A stretch of DNA of 64,000 nt from Sulfitobacter delicatus (GCF_900102535.1 NZ_FNBP01000003.1:374934-438933); one strand, 5' to 3'; positions 50,716-60,998 are shown, counted from the stretch's first letter. Program-made: numbers and translations. The notes: generated by a model from the letters alone, not told the origin.

Positions 50716-53091
50716 ATGCCAAAGGATATCGAACCAGAGCGCGGAATTGGGGCAAGCAGCAAAAGGCGCGAGGACGTGCGTTTTCTGACCGGCACAGGGC
50801 GCTACACCGATGACATAAACCTGCGCCGCCAGACCCATGTCTTTTTCCTGCGCTCGGATGTGGCGCATGGCAGGCTCACCGGGGTCGATACCTCGGCAGC
50901 CGAAGACATGCCCGGCGTGCTCAAGATTTTCACCGGTGCGGACTTTGCAGAGATCGGCGGCATGCCTTGTGGCTGGCAAATCACCGACAAACACGGCCAG
51001 CCGATGCAGGAGCCGAAGCACCCCGTCTTGGCCCATGAAAAGGTCCGCCATGTGGGCGAGCCGATTGCCGCGGTGGTGGCCGAGACTTTGGCCCAAGCGC
51101 GTGACGCGGCTGAGGCGATTGTCGTCGATATTGATGAGTTGCCCGCTGTGGTGAACATGAAGGACGCGGTCAAAGAGGGTGCGCCCAAGGTGCATGACGA
51201 TCTGACCAGCAACCTGTGCTACGATTGGGGCTTCGTTGAGGAAAACAAGGCCGCGGTGAATAAGGCGTTTGAAGAGGCCGCCCATGTCACGACCTTGGAA
51301 CTGGTAAACAACCGCCTCGTCGCGAACCCGATGGAGCCACGTGTGGCGATCGGCGACTATAACCGCGCTGACGGGGAGCATACGCTCTACACCACCAGCC
51401 AGAACCCCCATGTGATCCGCCTGTTGATGGGCGCTTTCGTGCTTGGCATCCCTGAGCACAAGCTGCGTGTGGTGGCCCCGGATGTGGGTGGCGGTTTCGG
51501 CACCAAGATCTTCCATTATCAGGAAGAGGCTTTTTGCACTTTCGCGGCCAAAGCCGTCGGACGCCCGGTCAAATGGACATCGAGCCGCTCTGAAGCCTTC
51601 ATGTCCGACGCCCATGGCCGAGACCACGTGACCAAAATCGAACTGGCGCTGGACGCAGACAACAACTTCACCGCGCTGCGGACCGATACCTATGCGAATA
51701 TGGGGGCGTATCTGTCGACCTTCGCGCCCTCGGTGCCGACATGGCTGCACGGCACCCTGATGGCCGGGAACTACAAGACGCCGCTGATCTATGTGAACGT
51801 CAAAGCGGTGTTTACGAACACGGTGCCGGTTGACGCCTATCGCGGTGCGGGGCGGCCTGAGGCGACCTATCAGTTGGAGCGGCTGATCGACAAAGCGGCG
51901 CATGAATTGAAGGTCGACCCGATCAAGCTGCGGCGGCAGAACTTTGTCACTGAGTTCCCCTATGCCACGCCTGTGGCGGTGGAATATGACACCGGCGATT
52001 ACAACGCCACGATGGACAAGCTTGAGGAGATCGCTGACCACGCGGGCTTTGAGGCGCGGCGCAAGGAGAGCGAGGCCAAGGGCAAGCTGCGCGGCTTTGG
52101 GGTGAACTGCTATATTGAGGCTTGCGGCATCGCGCCGTCGAACCTTGTCGGCCAACTCGGCGCAAGGGCGGGGCTCTATGAAAGCGCCACCGTGCGGGTC
52201 AACGCCACTGGCGGGCTGGTTGTCATGACCGGCAGCCACAGCCACGGGCAGGGGCATGAGACCTCTTTCGCGCAGGTGGTGGCCGACATGATCGGGATCG
52301 ACGAGAACATGGTCGAGATCGTGCACGGCGACACGTCGAAAGTGCCGATGGGCATGGGGACCTATGGCTCGCGCTCGCTCGCCGTGGGTGGCAGTGCGAT
52401 GGTCCGGGCGACGGAGAAAGTCATCGCCAAGGCCAAGAAGATCGCCAGCCATCTGCTTGAAGCCTCGGAAGGGGATATCGAGTTGAAGGACGGGGCCTTT
52501 AGCGTGGCGGGCACGGATAAATCCGTGGCTTGGGGGGATGTGACCCTCGCCGCCTATGTGCCGCATAACTATCCGTTGGAGGAGATTGAGCCGGGGCTGG
52601 AAGAAACGGCATTCTACGACCCGTCGAACTTTACCTACCCGGCGGGCGCCTATGCCTGCGAGGTGGAGTTGGACCCGGAGACCGGCCATGTGAGCATCGA
52701 ACGCTTCACGGCTGCCGATGACTTCGGCAATGTGGTGAACCCGATGATCGTGACGGGACAGGTGCACGGTGGTCTGGCCCAAGGGATCGGGCAGGCGCTG
52801 TTGGAAAACTGCGCCTATGATGAGGACGGCCAACTGCTCAGCGCGTCTTATATGGATTACGCCATGCCGCGGGCGAGTGACCTGCCGTTCTATGATGTTG
52901 ACCATTCCTGCCAGACGCCCTGTACGCACAACCCCTTGGGGGTGAAAGGCTGTGGCGAGGCCGGCGCGATTGGGTCGCCGCCGGCAGTGGTCAACGCGGT
53001 GCTTGATGCGATGCGCTCGGGCGGGAAGGATGTGGGCCATATTGATATGCCGGTTAGCCCGGCGCGGGTTTGGGAGGCGATGAATGGGTGA
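50716..53091 (+). CDS. Molybdenum-binding large subunit, form II CO dehydrogenase-like
   Basis: 791 residues of the xanthine-oxidase family. The active-site loop reads AYRGAGR (374-380), the form II signature, not AYXCSFR of proven (form I) CO dehydrogenases, so the Cys that binds copper is absent. The catalytic Glu lies in [11 protein letters not shown] near the C-terminus. Gene order S-L-M also fits form II. The true substrate (CO, a purine or another heterocycle or aldehyde) is open. Confidence 0.93.
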   Translation: MPKDIEPERGIGASSKRREDVRFLTGTGRYTDDINLRRQTHVFFLRSDVAHGRLTGVDTSAAEDMPGVLKIFTGADFAEIGGMPCGWQITDKHGQPMQEPKHPVLAHEKVRHVGEPIAAVVAETLAQARDAAEAIVVDIDELPAVVNMKDAVKEGAPKVHDDLTSNLCYDWGFVEENKAAVNKAFEEAAHVTTLELVNNRLVANPMEPRVAIGDYNRADGEHTLYTTSQNPHVIRLLMGAFVLGIPEHKLRVVAPDVGGGFGTKIFHYQEEAFCTFAAKAVGRPVKWTSSRSEAFMSDAHGRDHVTKIELALDADNNFTALRTDTYANMGAYLSTFAPSVPTWLHGTLMAGNYKTPLIYVNVKAVFTNTVPVDAYRGAGRPEATYQLERLIDKAAHELKVDPIKLRRQNFVTEFPYATPVAVEYDTGDYNATMDKLEEIADHAGFEARRKESEAKGKLRGFGVNCYIEACGIAPSNLVGQLGARAGLYESATVRVNATGGLVVMTGSHSHGQGHETSFAQVVADMIGIDENMVEIVHGDTSKVPMGMGTYGSRSLAVGGSAMVRATEKVIAKAKKIASHLLEASEGDIELKDGAFSVAGTDKSVAWGDVTLAAYVPHNYPLEEIEPGLEETAFYDPSNFTYPAGAYACEVELDPETGHVSIERFTAADDFGNVVNPMIVTGQVHGGLAQGIGQALLENCAYDEDGQLLSASYMDYAMPRASDLPFYDVDHSCQTPCTHNPLGVKGCGEAGAIGSPPAVVNAVLDAMRSGGKDVGHIDMPVSPARVWEAMNG

Positions 53092-53142
53092 CGGATGGCG
53101 CCTGTTGATGCGGCCGGGGGTTTTGCACCCCCGGACCCCCGC

Positions 53143-53164
53143 AAAGTATTTTGAGCCAAAAAGA
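53143..53164. repeat. Extragenic 22-bp repeat, copy 2
   Basis: AAAGTATTTTGAGCCAAAAA-type sequence matching 5439-5460 at 19 of 22 bases. Just before it, 53114-53134 forms a CCGGGGG/CCCCCGG hairpin. It lies in the 115-base gap between the large and medium subunit genes. Confidence 0.55.
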
Positions 53165-53206
53165 GAAGGGGCCTGCGCGGATCGCGGCTCTTGGGAAGGA
53201 TGAGAG

Positions 53207-53995
53207 ATGTATGATTTCGAGATAGAACGCCCGGGCAGTGTGGCGGATGCGGTTAAGGCTTTGGGGCAGGAGGAAGCGCAGGCGCTAAGTGGCGGGCAGA
53301 CGTTGATTCCGACCCTGAAGGCGCGCTTGGCGATGCCTTCGGTATTGGTCTCGCTGGCTGGGATCGATGAGATGAAGGGCGTCGAGATGCGTGATGGCGC
53401 GCTGTGGATTGGCGGCGGGACGACCCATGCTACGGTGATGCGCGAGGCGGCAGATGCCTACCCGGGGCTGGCCAGCTTGGCGGCGCGGATTGGCGATCCG
53501 GCGGTGCGTAACCGGGGCACCATCGGTGGATCGCTGGCCAACAATGATCCCTCGGCTTGCTACCCAGCGGCGGTGCTCGCAAGCGGGGCGACGGTGCAAA
53601 CCGACCGGCGCGAGATTGCGGCGGATGATTATTTCGACGGGATGTTCGCCACTGCCTTGGAAGAGGGTGAGATTGTTACCGGAGTTCGTTTTCCGATCCC
53701 GCAGGCTGCGCATTACGAGAAGTTCATCCAGCCCGCCTCGCGCTTCCCACTGGTCGCTGCTTTCGTGGCGCGTTTTGAAGGTGGTGTGCGGGTGGCGATC
53801 ACAGGGGCTTCGAACGATGGGGTTTTCCGCTGGAGCGAGGCAGAAGCTGCGTTGAACGACCGATTTGCGGCGGGCGCGCTCGATGGTTTGACCCTTGATG
53901 GCGGCGATATGATCAGCGATTTACATGGCAGCGGGGCGTACCGCGCCCATCTTTGCGGGGTGATGACCCGCCGTGCGGTGCAGGCGATCGGCTGA
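53207..53995 (+). CDS. FAD-binding medium subunit of the form II CO-dehydrogenase-like enzyme
   Basis: 262 residues. FAD loops SGGQTLIPTLKARL and RNRGTIGGSLANNDPSA, followed by the CO-dehydrogenase flavoprotein C-terminal domain. Completes the S-L-M set. AAGGATGAGAG upstream gives the start. Confidence 0.94.
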   Translation: MYDFEIERPGSVADAVKALGQEEAQALSGGQTLIPTLKARLAMPSVLVSLAGIDEMKGVEMRDGALWIGGGTTHATVMREAADAYPGLASLAARIGDPAVRNRGTIGGSLANNDPSACYPAAVLASGATVQTDRREIAADDYFDGMFATALEEGEIVTGVRFPIPQAAHYEKFIQPASRFPLVAAFVARFEGGVRVAITGASNDGVFRWSEAEAALNDRFAAGALDGLTLDGGDMISDLHGSGAYRAHLCGVMTRRAVQAIG

Positions 53996-54022
53996 TAGCT
54001 GATAACAAACGGATTTGATTGG

Positions 54023-54053
54023 CCGCGTCCCCGTTTGGGGGCGCGGTGTTTTT
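54023..54053 (+). terminator. Terminator after the SLM operon
   Basis: CCGCGTCCCC/GGGGGCGCGG stem (one G-T pair) with loop GTTT and trailing TGTTTTT, 28 bases after the medium-subunit stop. Confidence 0.8.
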
Positions 54054-54157
54054 ATGGGCTAAGCCGTTGATATTGGATAGCGGAACTTGCGTCCCCATTA
54101 TGCGTTAGGAGACAAGCGCTGCCCGAACGGCGTTCCCGTAATAATGAGGACGTAAGC

Positions 54158-56071
54158 ATGAAAAATCTATTCCGATCAACGACTTCGCTGACTTTGAGTC
54201 TGGCGCTGGCATTCCCCCATGGCGCCTTTGCGCAGGATCAGGACGTGCCTGAATGTGGACCGGTCGGCGAAGCCAGTGAGTTTCCCTGTGCTTTTGATGA
54301 TCAAACCATCGAAAATGCGGATGAGCTACGGATTGCGGCAGATCTGAGCGCGAAAGCAGAGGCGGAAGCCGGCGAGGGCGAGGCCAGCGCTGAAGCTGAG
54401 GCCGAAACAGAAGCAGAGAGCGGTTCGCTCTTGGAAGAGGCTGGCGACGCCGCTGATGCTGCGACGACAGCCGTAACGGATGCGACAGAGCAGGCTGCAG
54501 AGGTAGCTGAAGACGCAGCCGCAGCGGCTGAAGCACAGACCGAGGCGGCCGCTGAGGAAGCCGAAGAGGTTGCTGAACAAGCAGAGGCAGCAGTGGAGGC
54601 AGAGGCTGAAGCCACTGCTGAGGCAGAAGTGACCGCAGAGGCGGAAAGCAATGCCGAGGCTGAAGTTACCCCAGAGGTGTCCGATGAAACGGCCCAGATC
54701 CGCAAAGAGCGCGGTCTTCCGCCGCTGGAAGAAGAGGCATCCCCTGAAGAAGCCGCAAATGCCCAGGCCTCTGCTGAAGCTGATAGCGAAACCGCTGAGA
54801 TAGAAGCCGAGCGCGGCGTTCAGACTGATGCCGATGCAGCTGCCACAACAGATACCGATGTGAAAACGGACAGCACCGCCGCGGCAACCGAAGACGGTGA
54901 GGCCAATCCAGAAGCTGAGGCAGCAGCTGAGGCGGGGATGACCGAAGAGCAGCGTCAGGCACAAGAGGAACGCCGTGCGGAGCGTCGCGAAGAGCGTCGG
55001 GCAGAGCGCCGCGCCGAGCGTGAAGCAGCCGCAGCCGCCGCTGCTGCCGCAGCCGAGAATGAGGCAGAGGCCGAAGTGGTTACTGAAGAGGTGACCGAAG
55101 AGGACGTGCGCAGCTCGGACGAAGACTTTGAGACCGAGGTTACCGCAAGCGGTGAAACCGCGGCAGCCGTTGAAGACAACGACAGCGGCATGTCGGACTT
55201 TGAGAAAGCGCTACTTCTCGGGCTCGGCGCCGTGGCTGTGGGCTCTGTGCTGAACAACGGTGAGAAAATCGTCAGCCGTTCCGGTGACCGTGTGGTCGTA
55301 CAAGACCCCGATGGTGAACTGCGTGTTCTGAAGGACGACAACGCTCTAATCCGCCGTCCCGGTGATCAGGTGCAGACCCAGACCTTTGACGATGGCTCCA
55401 CCCGTACCATCGTGACCAAGAACGACGGTACCCGTATCGAGACGATCCGCTCGCGCGATGGCTCGGTTCTGCGCCGGACCCATTTCGATGCACAGGGGCG
55501 TGAATACGTACTTGTAGACGATCTGGTTGAAGAGCGTGAAGTTGTGGTGAGCGAGTTGCCGCAGGTTCAGGAAACGCCCGAACCGCGCCGTGCAAGTGCG
55601 CAGGACGAAGAAGCGCTGCGCCGTGCTCTCCAAGCTGAACTGCGCAACGACCAAGGCCGTAGCTTCTCGCTCCGTCAGGTGCGTGAAATCCGCGAAGTGC
55701 GTTCGCTTGCGCCAGAGTTGGAGTTGGATGCTGTGCGCTTCCCAACCGGCTCCGCTGCGATCCAGCCGGAACAAGCCCGCGCATTGGCCAATATCGGCAC
55801 CACATTGCGCGATCTGATCCAGAAGGACCCGCGGACGGTGATCCTTGTTGAAGGTCATACCGATGCGGTAGGCGATGCGTCCTATAACCTGGCGTTGTCT
55901 GACCGCCGTGCTGAGACGGTTGCTCTAGCCCTGACGGAGTACTTCAACGTGCCGCCAGAGAACCTGATCACGCAAGGCTACGGTGAAAGCCAGTTGCGAG
56001 TGCCGACGAACAGTGCTGAGCCTGCAAACCGCCGTGCTGTGGTACGTAACATCACCGGTCTGCTGCGGTAA
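54158..56071 (+). CDS. OmpA-family outer membrane protein with long Ala/Glu tract
   Basis: 637 residues. Signal peptide ending AFA-QDQ near residue 23, then about 270 residues dominated by Ala and Glu (EAEAEATAEAEVTAEAES type), an Arg/Glu-rich stretch (RAERREERRAERRAE), a hydrophobic patch (ALLLGLGAVAVGSVL, about 350), a beta-rich segment, and a C-terminal OmpA domain with VEGHTDAVGD and NRRAVVR that binds peptidoglycan. The low-complexity part is probably an extended periplasmic spacer. Stands alone between terminators. Confidence 0.9.
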   Translation: MKNLFRSTTSLTLSLALAFPHGAFAQDQDVPECGPVGEASEFPCAFDDQTIENADELRIAADLSAKAEAEAGEGEASAEAEAETEAESGSLLEEAGDAADAATTAVTDATEQAAEVAEDAAAAAEAQTEAAAEEAEEVAEQAEAAVEAEAEATAEAEVTAEAESNAEAEVTPEVSDETAQIRKERGLPPLEEEASPEEAANAQASAEADSETAEIEAERGVQTDADAAATTDTDVKTDSTAAATEDGEANPEAEAAAEAGMTEEQRQAQEERRAERREERRAERRAEREAAAAAAAAAAENEAEAEVVTEEVTEEDVRSSDEDFETEVTASGETAAAVEDNDSGMSDFEKALLLGLGAVAVGSVLNNGEKIVSRSGDRVVVQDPDGELRVLKDDNALIRRPGDQVQTQTFDDGSTRTIVTKNDGTRIETIRSRDGSVLRRTHFDAQGREYVLVDDLVEEREVVVSELPQVQETPEPRRASAQDEEALRRALQAELRNDQGRSFSLRQVREIREVRSLAPELELDAVRFPTGSAAIQPEQARALANIGTTLRDLIQKDPRTVILVEGHTDAVGDASYNLALSDRRAETVALALTEYFNVPPENLITQGYGESQLRVPTNSAEPANRRAVVRNITGLLR

Positions 56072-56091
56072 TTGCAGTGCTATAGAATGCG

Positions 56092-56122
56092 AAACGCCCC
56101 CGGAGTGATCCGGGGGCGTTTT
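56092..56122. terminator. Terminator after the OmpA-family gene
   Basis: AAACGCCCCCGGA and TCCGGGGGCGTTT form a perfect 13-bp stem with loop GTGA and a final T. Confidence 0.85.
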
Positions 56123-56140
56123 ACGTTGTGGAAACGAAAA

Positions 56141-56161
56141 GCGGCGCTTCTAGAGCGCCGC
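56141..56161 (-). terminator. Terminator after infC
   Basis: GCGGCGCT/AGCGCCGC stem with loop TCTAG, followed on the minus strand by TTTTCGTTTC, eight bases beyond the infC stop. Confidence 0.75.
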
Positions 56162-56169
56162 AGTTCAAA

Positions 56170-56718
56170 TCACTTGTTGGGCAGAGGCCCGATTACCATG
56201 ACCATCTGGCGGCCTTCCATCTTGGGGAAGTTCTCCACCCGGCCCATCTCTTTGGTGTCTTCAGCAACACGCTCGAGCAGTTCACGACCCAAGTTTTGGT
56301 GCGCCATCTCGCGGCCACGGAAACGCAGCGTGATCTTCACCTTGTCGCCGCCTTCGAGGAACTTGAAGACGTTCCGCATTTTCACATCGTAATCGTTCGT
56401 GTCAGTGTTCGGACGGAACTTGACCTCTTTGATCTCGATAATCTTTTGCTTCTTGCGGGCTTCGCTCTCGCGCTTTTGCTGTTCATATTTGAACTTGCCA
56501 AAATCCATGATCTTACAGACAGGCGGATTGGCGTTGGGCGAGATCTCGACCAAGTCGAGCCCAGCTTCGTCGGCCATTTCCATGGCCCGCGACGGGGTCA
56601 CAACGCCGACGTTTTCACCGTCCGCACCGATCAGGCGGATTTCGTTAGAGCGGATCTTGTCGTTGACGCGCGGGCCGGTGTCTCTTTGCGGCGGCGCGTT
56701 ATGAGGTCTGCGAGCGAT
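56170..56718 (-). CDS. infC: Translation initiation factor IF-3 with non-canonical ATC start
   Basis: About 182 residues. The conserved N-terminal domain ([20 protein letters not shown]) begins upstream of the first GTG (56601), and no ATG, GTG, TTG or CTG lies between it and the preceding in-frame stop at 56782-56784. The likely start is ATC at 56716-56718, eight bases after AAAGGA, or the ATC six bases before it (56724). IF-3 itself rejects non-standard starts, so such a codon allows self-control, as AUU does in E. coli. The C-terminal domain ([20 protein letters not shown]) is intact. Confidence 0.93.
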   Translation of the reverse strand: MARRPHNAPPQRDTGPRVNDKIRSNEIRLIGADGENVGVVTPSRAMEMADEAGLDLVEISPNANPPVCKIMDFGKFKYEQQKRESEARKKQKIIEIKEVKFRPNTDTNDYDVKMRNVFKFLEGGDKVKITLRFRGREMAHQNLGRELLERVAEDTKEMGRVENFPKMEGRQMVMVIGPLPNK

Positions 56719-56916
56719 GGTGATGGTCCTTTGATTGTTACCTATTCCGAGATTGCAAGGTAAACCCGCACGGGGGGTTCTTCAAGCCGCAAAATCACGC
56801 TCTTGCTGGGGTTTGCGCGGTTTTGCCCTTGTCGCCAGACGATTGTGGCGTAATTGACGAGGGAACACGCGGGCGGCTAATCTCGTCGGGCGTGGCTACG
56901 TCATAAGGGGAATAAC

Positions 56917-57150
56917 ATGAAGAATTTGGTCTGGTTGGTGGTCGCGGCGATTATTGCGCTTGGGGGCTACATGCTTTTCACCGGCAAGGGGCCGCAGGAA
57001 GTGGCCACAGAGGCGTCGGACGCGATCAATGCCCCTGCTGTCGTTGACGAAGTGACCGAGGCTGCCGAAAAGGCGGGCGAGGCGATCAACGAGGTCGTCG
57101 ACGATGCCACGCAGAGCGCGAATGACGCGGCAGAAGAAGTGACCGAATAG
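56917..57150 (+). CDS. Small membrane-anchored Ala/Glu-rich protein
   Basis: 77 residues. One N-terminal helix (LVWLVVAAIIALGGYMLF), then an acidic, Ala-rich amphipathic tail (EVTEAAEKAGEAINEVVDDA) suited to a coiled coil. GGGGAATAAC before the ATG. Not recognised. Confidence 0.65.
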   Translation: MKNLVWLVVAAIIALGGYMLFTGKGPQEVATEASDAINAPAVVDEVTEAAEKAGEAINEVVDDATQSANDAAEEVTE

Positions 57151-57185
57151 GGTCGGGAAACCGGACCCACAGCGCCAGCTGTGCA

Positions 57186-57220
57186 AAAGGCCGCGGTCCG
57201 GATATGGACGCGGCCTTTCT
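57186..57220. terminator. Bidirectional terminator between the small protein and purF
   Basis: AAAGGCCGCG and CGCGGCCTTT form a perfect 10-bp stem, with GTCC/GGAC partly pairing inside, between convergent genes. Confidence 0.8.
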
Positions 57221-57243
57221 TGATCATGAGATTCGTTTCGCGC

Positions 57244-58740
57244 CTATTCGGCGGCAGGCTTCATCTGAAAGCCTTCTTTGATCTGATCCGCAGGCGTGAC
57301 CGGATATTCGCCAGAGAAACAGGCATCGCAGTATTGCGGACAGTCGGCCTTGCGGCCTTCTGCCTCGCCAACTGCACGGTAGAGACCGTCGAGCGAGATG
57401 AACTTCAGGCTGTCGACTTGTAGGTGATCGCGCATCTCTTCTTCGGACATAGTGGCGGCCAAGAGCTTTTCGCGTTGCGGCGTGTCGACCCCATAGAAAC
57501 AGGGCCATGCCGTCGGGGGAGAGGCGATGCGGAAGTGGACTTCGGCAGCGCCCGCGTCGAGGATCATTTCCTTAATCTTGCGCGAAGTCGTGCCGCGCAC
57601 CACCGAATCGTCCACAAGGATTACGCGCTTGCCCTTGATCAGGGCCCGGTTAACGTTGAGCTTGAGCCGCACGCCCATATTGCGGATCTGCTCCGTGGGC
57701 TCAATAAAGGTGCGGCCCATATATTGGTTGCGGATGATGCCCATCGCATAGGGAATACCGGATTCCAGACTGAACCCGATCGCCGCAGGGGTGCCGCTGT
57801 CGGGCACGGGGCAAACCAGATCGGCGTCAACGGGGCTTTCCTTGGCCAGTTCACGGCCAATGTTTTCGCGAGTTTCATAGACCGACCGACCGCCGAGGAT
57901 ACTGTCGGGGCGGCTAAAATAGACATGCTCGAAGATGCAAAAGCGAGAGGCCATGCGGCGGAAGGGGAAGTGGCTTTCGACACCCTTTTCCGTAATGACC
58001 ACCATCTCGCCGGGCTCAATCTCGCGTACAAATTCGGCCCCGATAATATCAAGCGCACAGGTTTCCGAGCTTAGGGCCCAACCATCCCCGACGCGGCCCA
58101 GCACCAGTGGGCGCACCCCCAGAGGGTCACGGACACCGATCAACTTGGTGCGGGTCATGGCCACGACAGAGAAGGCACCCTCAACCCGGCGCAGAGCGTC
58201 TTCCATCCGCTCGGGGATATTGCGCTGCAACGAGCGCGCCATCAGGTGAATGATGCACTCACTGTCCGACGACGACTGAAAGATCGAGCCATGCTCAATC
58301 AACTCGCGGCGCAGAGCGTTGGCATTGGTGATATTCCCGTTATGCGCAATCGCAGCACCGCCCATGGCAAATTCGCCAAAGAACGGCTGCACATCGCGGA
58401 TCGCGGTCGGGCCTTTGTCGCCAGAGGTGGAATAGCGCACATGGCCAATGGCCAGCTCGCCCGGCAGGGTCTGCATCACGTCTTGTGATGTGAAATTGTC
58501 CCGCACATAGCCAAAGCGACGCGCGGATTGAAAGCCGGCTTCGGGATCATAGCTGACGATACCGCCCGCTTCTTGGCCCCGGTGCTGGAGCGCGTGCAGG
58601 CCCAGAGCGACAAAGGTGGCAGCATCAGCAACGCCGATTACGCCGAAGACGCCGCATTCCTCCTTTAGCTTATCCCCGTCATCGCTGTCGCGAAGGTAGG
58701 AAGTGTCAAAAGGATGGGCGGGCGGCATGAGCTTGGACAA
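57244..58740 (-). CDS. purF: Amidophosphoribosyltransferase
   Basis: 498 residues from a TTG at 58740 (GGAG eight bases upstream) or 494 from the ATG at 58728. First step of purine synthesis. The N-terminal glutamine amidotransferase nucleophile is the Cys of EECGVFGVIG (29 from TTG); the PRPP-binding loop is VILVDDSVVRGTTS. cvpA lies upstream on the same strand, the same pairing as cvpA-purF in E. coli. Confidence 0.95.
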   Translation of the reverse strand: MSKLMPPAHPFDTSYLRDSDDGDKLKEECGVFGVIGVADAATFVALGLHALQHRGQEAGGIVSYDPEAGFQSARRFGYVRDNFTSQDVMQTLPGELAIGHVRYSTSGDKGPTAIRDVQPFFGEFAMGGAAIAHNGNITNANALRRELIEHGSIFQSSSDSECIIHLMARSLQRNIPERMEDALRRVEGAFSVVAMTRTKLIGVRDPLGVRPLVLGRVGDGWALSSETCALDIIGAEFVREIEPGEMVVITEKGVESHFPFRRMASRFCIFEHVYFSRPDSILGGRSVYETRENIGRELAKESPVDADLVCPVPDSGTPAAIGFSLESGIPYAMGIIRNQYMGRTFIEPTEQIRNMGVRLKLNVNRALIKGKRVILVDDSVVRGTTSRKIKEMILDAGAAEVHFRIASPPTAWPCFYGVDTPQREKLLAATMSEEEMRDHLQVDSLKFISLDGLYRAVGEAEGRKADCPQYCDACFSGEYPVTPADQIKEGFQMKPAAE

Positions 58741-58886
58741 CGGGGCAACTCCGGTTCCGGGTGGGATCGCTGCCTATGTAGGGGCTTCGCGAGCCACTGT
58801 CACCCCGCATGTGACGTGATCACGGCGGCGGGCCGAATTATGCGAGGTCATTGCCTGAAGAGTTTGCGCTGACGCTGAATAAACAA

Positions 58887-58910
58887 AAGGCGCCCGCAGA
58901 AGGGGCGCCC
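58887..58910 (-). terminator. Terminator after cvpA
   Basis: GGCGCCC/GGGCGCC stem with a 7-base loop; on the minus strand it is followed by TTTTG, 30 bases beyond the cvpA stop. It separates cvpA from purF. Confidence 0.65.
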
Positions 58911-58939
58911 GTGTTATTCCGACGTCATTAACGCTGCGT

Positions 58940-59494
58940 TTAGGCGCTGCACTTCCCGACGAGCGCTTCATAGCGGTTGGTGATCCAGCCAAGCGCCTCT
59001 TGCGGGTCTTTTTCTTCGATCTGGCCGGTGAACTGCGAGAACACAGCGGCAGAGCGGCTGTCGTCAACGGCAGCGGCGCGTTCGCCAGTGATCACCGTGT
59101 CATAGACGAAGAAGGCAATCGCCACGAGTACCACGCCGCGGATGACGCCAAAGATAAAGCCCAGACCTTGGTCGATCCCGCCCAACATTGAGCGATGCAC
59201 CAGCGAGGAGAACAGCGGCGTAAACAGGGAGACGATGATCAGGGCTGCGGCAAAGACCAGAGCAAAGGCGCCGATGACCGACAATTCGCAGCTATCGGCA
59301 AGAAATTCGCCAACATAGGGCAACTCGCGCACCAGAGGCTCAACCTGCGGCGCAAAGAGAAAGGCCAGAACCGCGGCGGCGATCCAGCCCACGATGGCCA
59401 TCAATTCGCGTACCAGCCCGCGGCCATAGGCCAGCAGCGCCGAAAGCACGATGACCACGGCCACAATCCCGTCAACAATGGTAAAACCGTCCAT
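58940..59494 (-). CDS. cvpA: CvpA family membrane protein
   Basis: 184 residues from the ATG at 59494. Four membrane segments (about 5-24, 32-50, 68-90, 108-130), then a soluble tail ending in the Cys-containing VGKCSA. E. coli CvpA is needed for colicin V production and affects envelope stress and purine-linked phenotypes; its role is not settled. Between radA (28 bases) and purF. Confidence 0.9.
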   Translation of the reverse strand: MDGFTIVDGIVAVVIVLSALLAYGRGLVRELMAIVGWIAAAVLAFLFAPQVEPLVRELPYVGEFLADSCELSVIGAFALVFAAALIIVSLFTPLFSSLVHRSMLGGIDQGLGFIFGVIRGVVLVAIAFFVYDTVITGERAAAVDDSRSAAVFSQFTGQIEEKDPQEALGWITNRYEALVGKCSA

Positions 59495-59522
59495 GCGTGT
59501 CTTGCCCTTTTGATTGGGGGGA

Positions 59523-60890
59523 TCAGCCCGCCCCGAAAATTTCGCCAACAAACCCGGTCAGATCGCTCATGGTATTCAGCGTAATTCCGGTCGCACCCAC
59601 AGCTTTCCCGCCGCGCGGTGCAATAGCGCTCGTAAAACCAAGTTTTTGCGCCTCTTTCAACCTGTTTTCCGTCTGGCTGGCAGGGCGCAGGGCACCGGAT
59701 AGGCTGATTTCGCCGAAAACAACCGTTTCGGCGGGCAGGGCGGCGTCTTCTCGGGCCGAGAGAATGGCGGCTGCGACCGCAAGATCGGCGGCGGGTTCCG
59801 AGATCTTCATGCCGCCCGCCACATTGAGGTACACATCCAACCCGGCGAAAGGGATGCCACAGCGCGCTTCCAGAACGGCGAGAATCATCGCGAGCCTGCC
59901 CGAATCCCAGCCGACCACCGTGCGCCGCGCTTGCGAATGGGGCGAGGGTGCGACGAGGGCCTGCAGTTCCACCAGTACTGGGCGGGTGCCCTCGATCCCG
60001 GCAAAGACCACCGACCCCGGCGAAGGTTGGCCACGTTCAGAGAGGAAGAGCGCGGAGGGGTTTGTTACCTCAGCCAGTCCGCCACCGGTCATCTCAAAAA
60101 CGCCGATTTCATCTGCCGGACCAAAGCGGTTCTTGACCGCGCGCAGAATGCGGAACTGGTGACCGCGCTCGCCTTCGAAATAGAGCACCGTGTCGACCAT
60201 ATGTTCGACCACGCGCGGACCGGCGATCTGACCCTCTTTGGTGACGTGACCCACAAGGATCACCGCCACGCCGCGCCGTTTGGCGAAACTGGTCAGCTCA
60301 TGCGCGGCTGCACGAACCTGACTGACCGACCCCGGCGCGCTCTCGACGTTGTCAGCCCACATGGTCTGGATGGAGTCGATGATCGCAAGCTGCGGGCGTT
60401 CGGCTTCGAGCGTGGTCAGGATGTCGCGCAGGTTGGTCTCGGCCGCGAGCTTCACCGGAGCATCCGCGAGCCCCAGCCTCTGTGCGCGCATCCGCACCTG
60501 TGCACTGGCCTCTTCGCCGCTGACATAGATCGTTTTCAAGCCAGACTTCGCGAAATGCGCGGCGGCTTGCAGCAGCAAGGTCGATTTGCCGATCCCCGGA
60601 TCTCCGCCGACCAGAATGGCGGAGGAGGGGACCAGCCCGCCACCCAACACGCGGTCAAGTTCAACGATACCGGATTGCGCCCGTGGAGGCGGGGTCTCTT
60701 GCGTTGCGAGGTCGGTGAGTTCGACCGAAGAACCACGCCGCGCGCCGAGCGATTTACTGGGGGGACCGGCAGAGATGCCCTTGTCTTCGACAATCGAGTT
60801 CCAAGCGCCACAAGCGTCACAGCGCCCGGACCATTTGGAGTGTTTTGCACCGCATTCGGTGCAAGAAAAGCTTTTGGAGGATTTTGCCAT
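59523..60890 (-). CDS. radA: DNA repair protein RadA
   Basis: 455 residues. Zinc finger with Cys10, 13, 24 and 27 (CTECGAKHSKWSGRCDACGAW region), Walker A GGDPGIGKSTLL, the RadA-specific KNRFG motif, and a C-terminal Lon-protease-like domain. Drives branch migration in recombination. Heads a short minus-strand run with cvpA. Confidence 0.97.
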   Translation of the reverse strand: MAKSSKSFSCTECGAKHSKWSGRCDACGAWNSIVEDKGISAGPPSKSLGARRGSSVELTDLATQETPPPRAQSGIVELDRVLGGGLVPSSAILVGGDPGIGKSTLLLQAAAHFAKSGLKTIYVSGEEASAQVRMRAQRLGLADAPVKLAAETNLRDILTTLEAERPQLAIIDSIQTMWADNVESAPGSVSQVRAAAHELTSFAKRRGVAVILVGHVTKEGQIAGPRVVEHMVDTVLYFEGERGHQFRILRAVKNRFGPADEIGVFEMTGGGLAEVTNPSALFLSERGQPSPGSVVFAGIEGTRPVLVELQALVAPSPHSQARRTVVGWDSGRLAMILAVLEARCGIPFAGLDVYLNVAGGMKISEPAADLAVAAAILSAREDAALPAETVVFGEISLSGALRPASQTENRLKEAQKLGFTSAIAPRGGKAVGATGITLNTMSDLTGFVGEIFGAG

Positions 60891-60998
60891 TTGATCTTGT
60901 CGCGCAGGCGCAGGGCCGCGTCAAAGGGAAAACGTCCGGCCATCGGAGCGGGTGTTCCAGGGGGGGAACGCCGACAGGCCGGACGCAGGCCGCTCAGA

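Noticed and set aside
50566..53040. Very long open frame (824 codons) opposite the CO-dehydrogenase-like large subunit
   Set aside because: Antisense frame produced by the GC-rich codon bias of the true gene; the implied protein is His/Arg-rich without domains.
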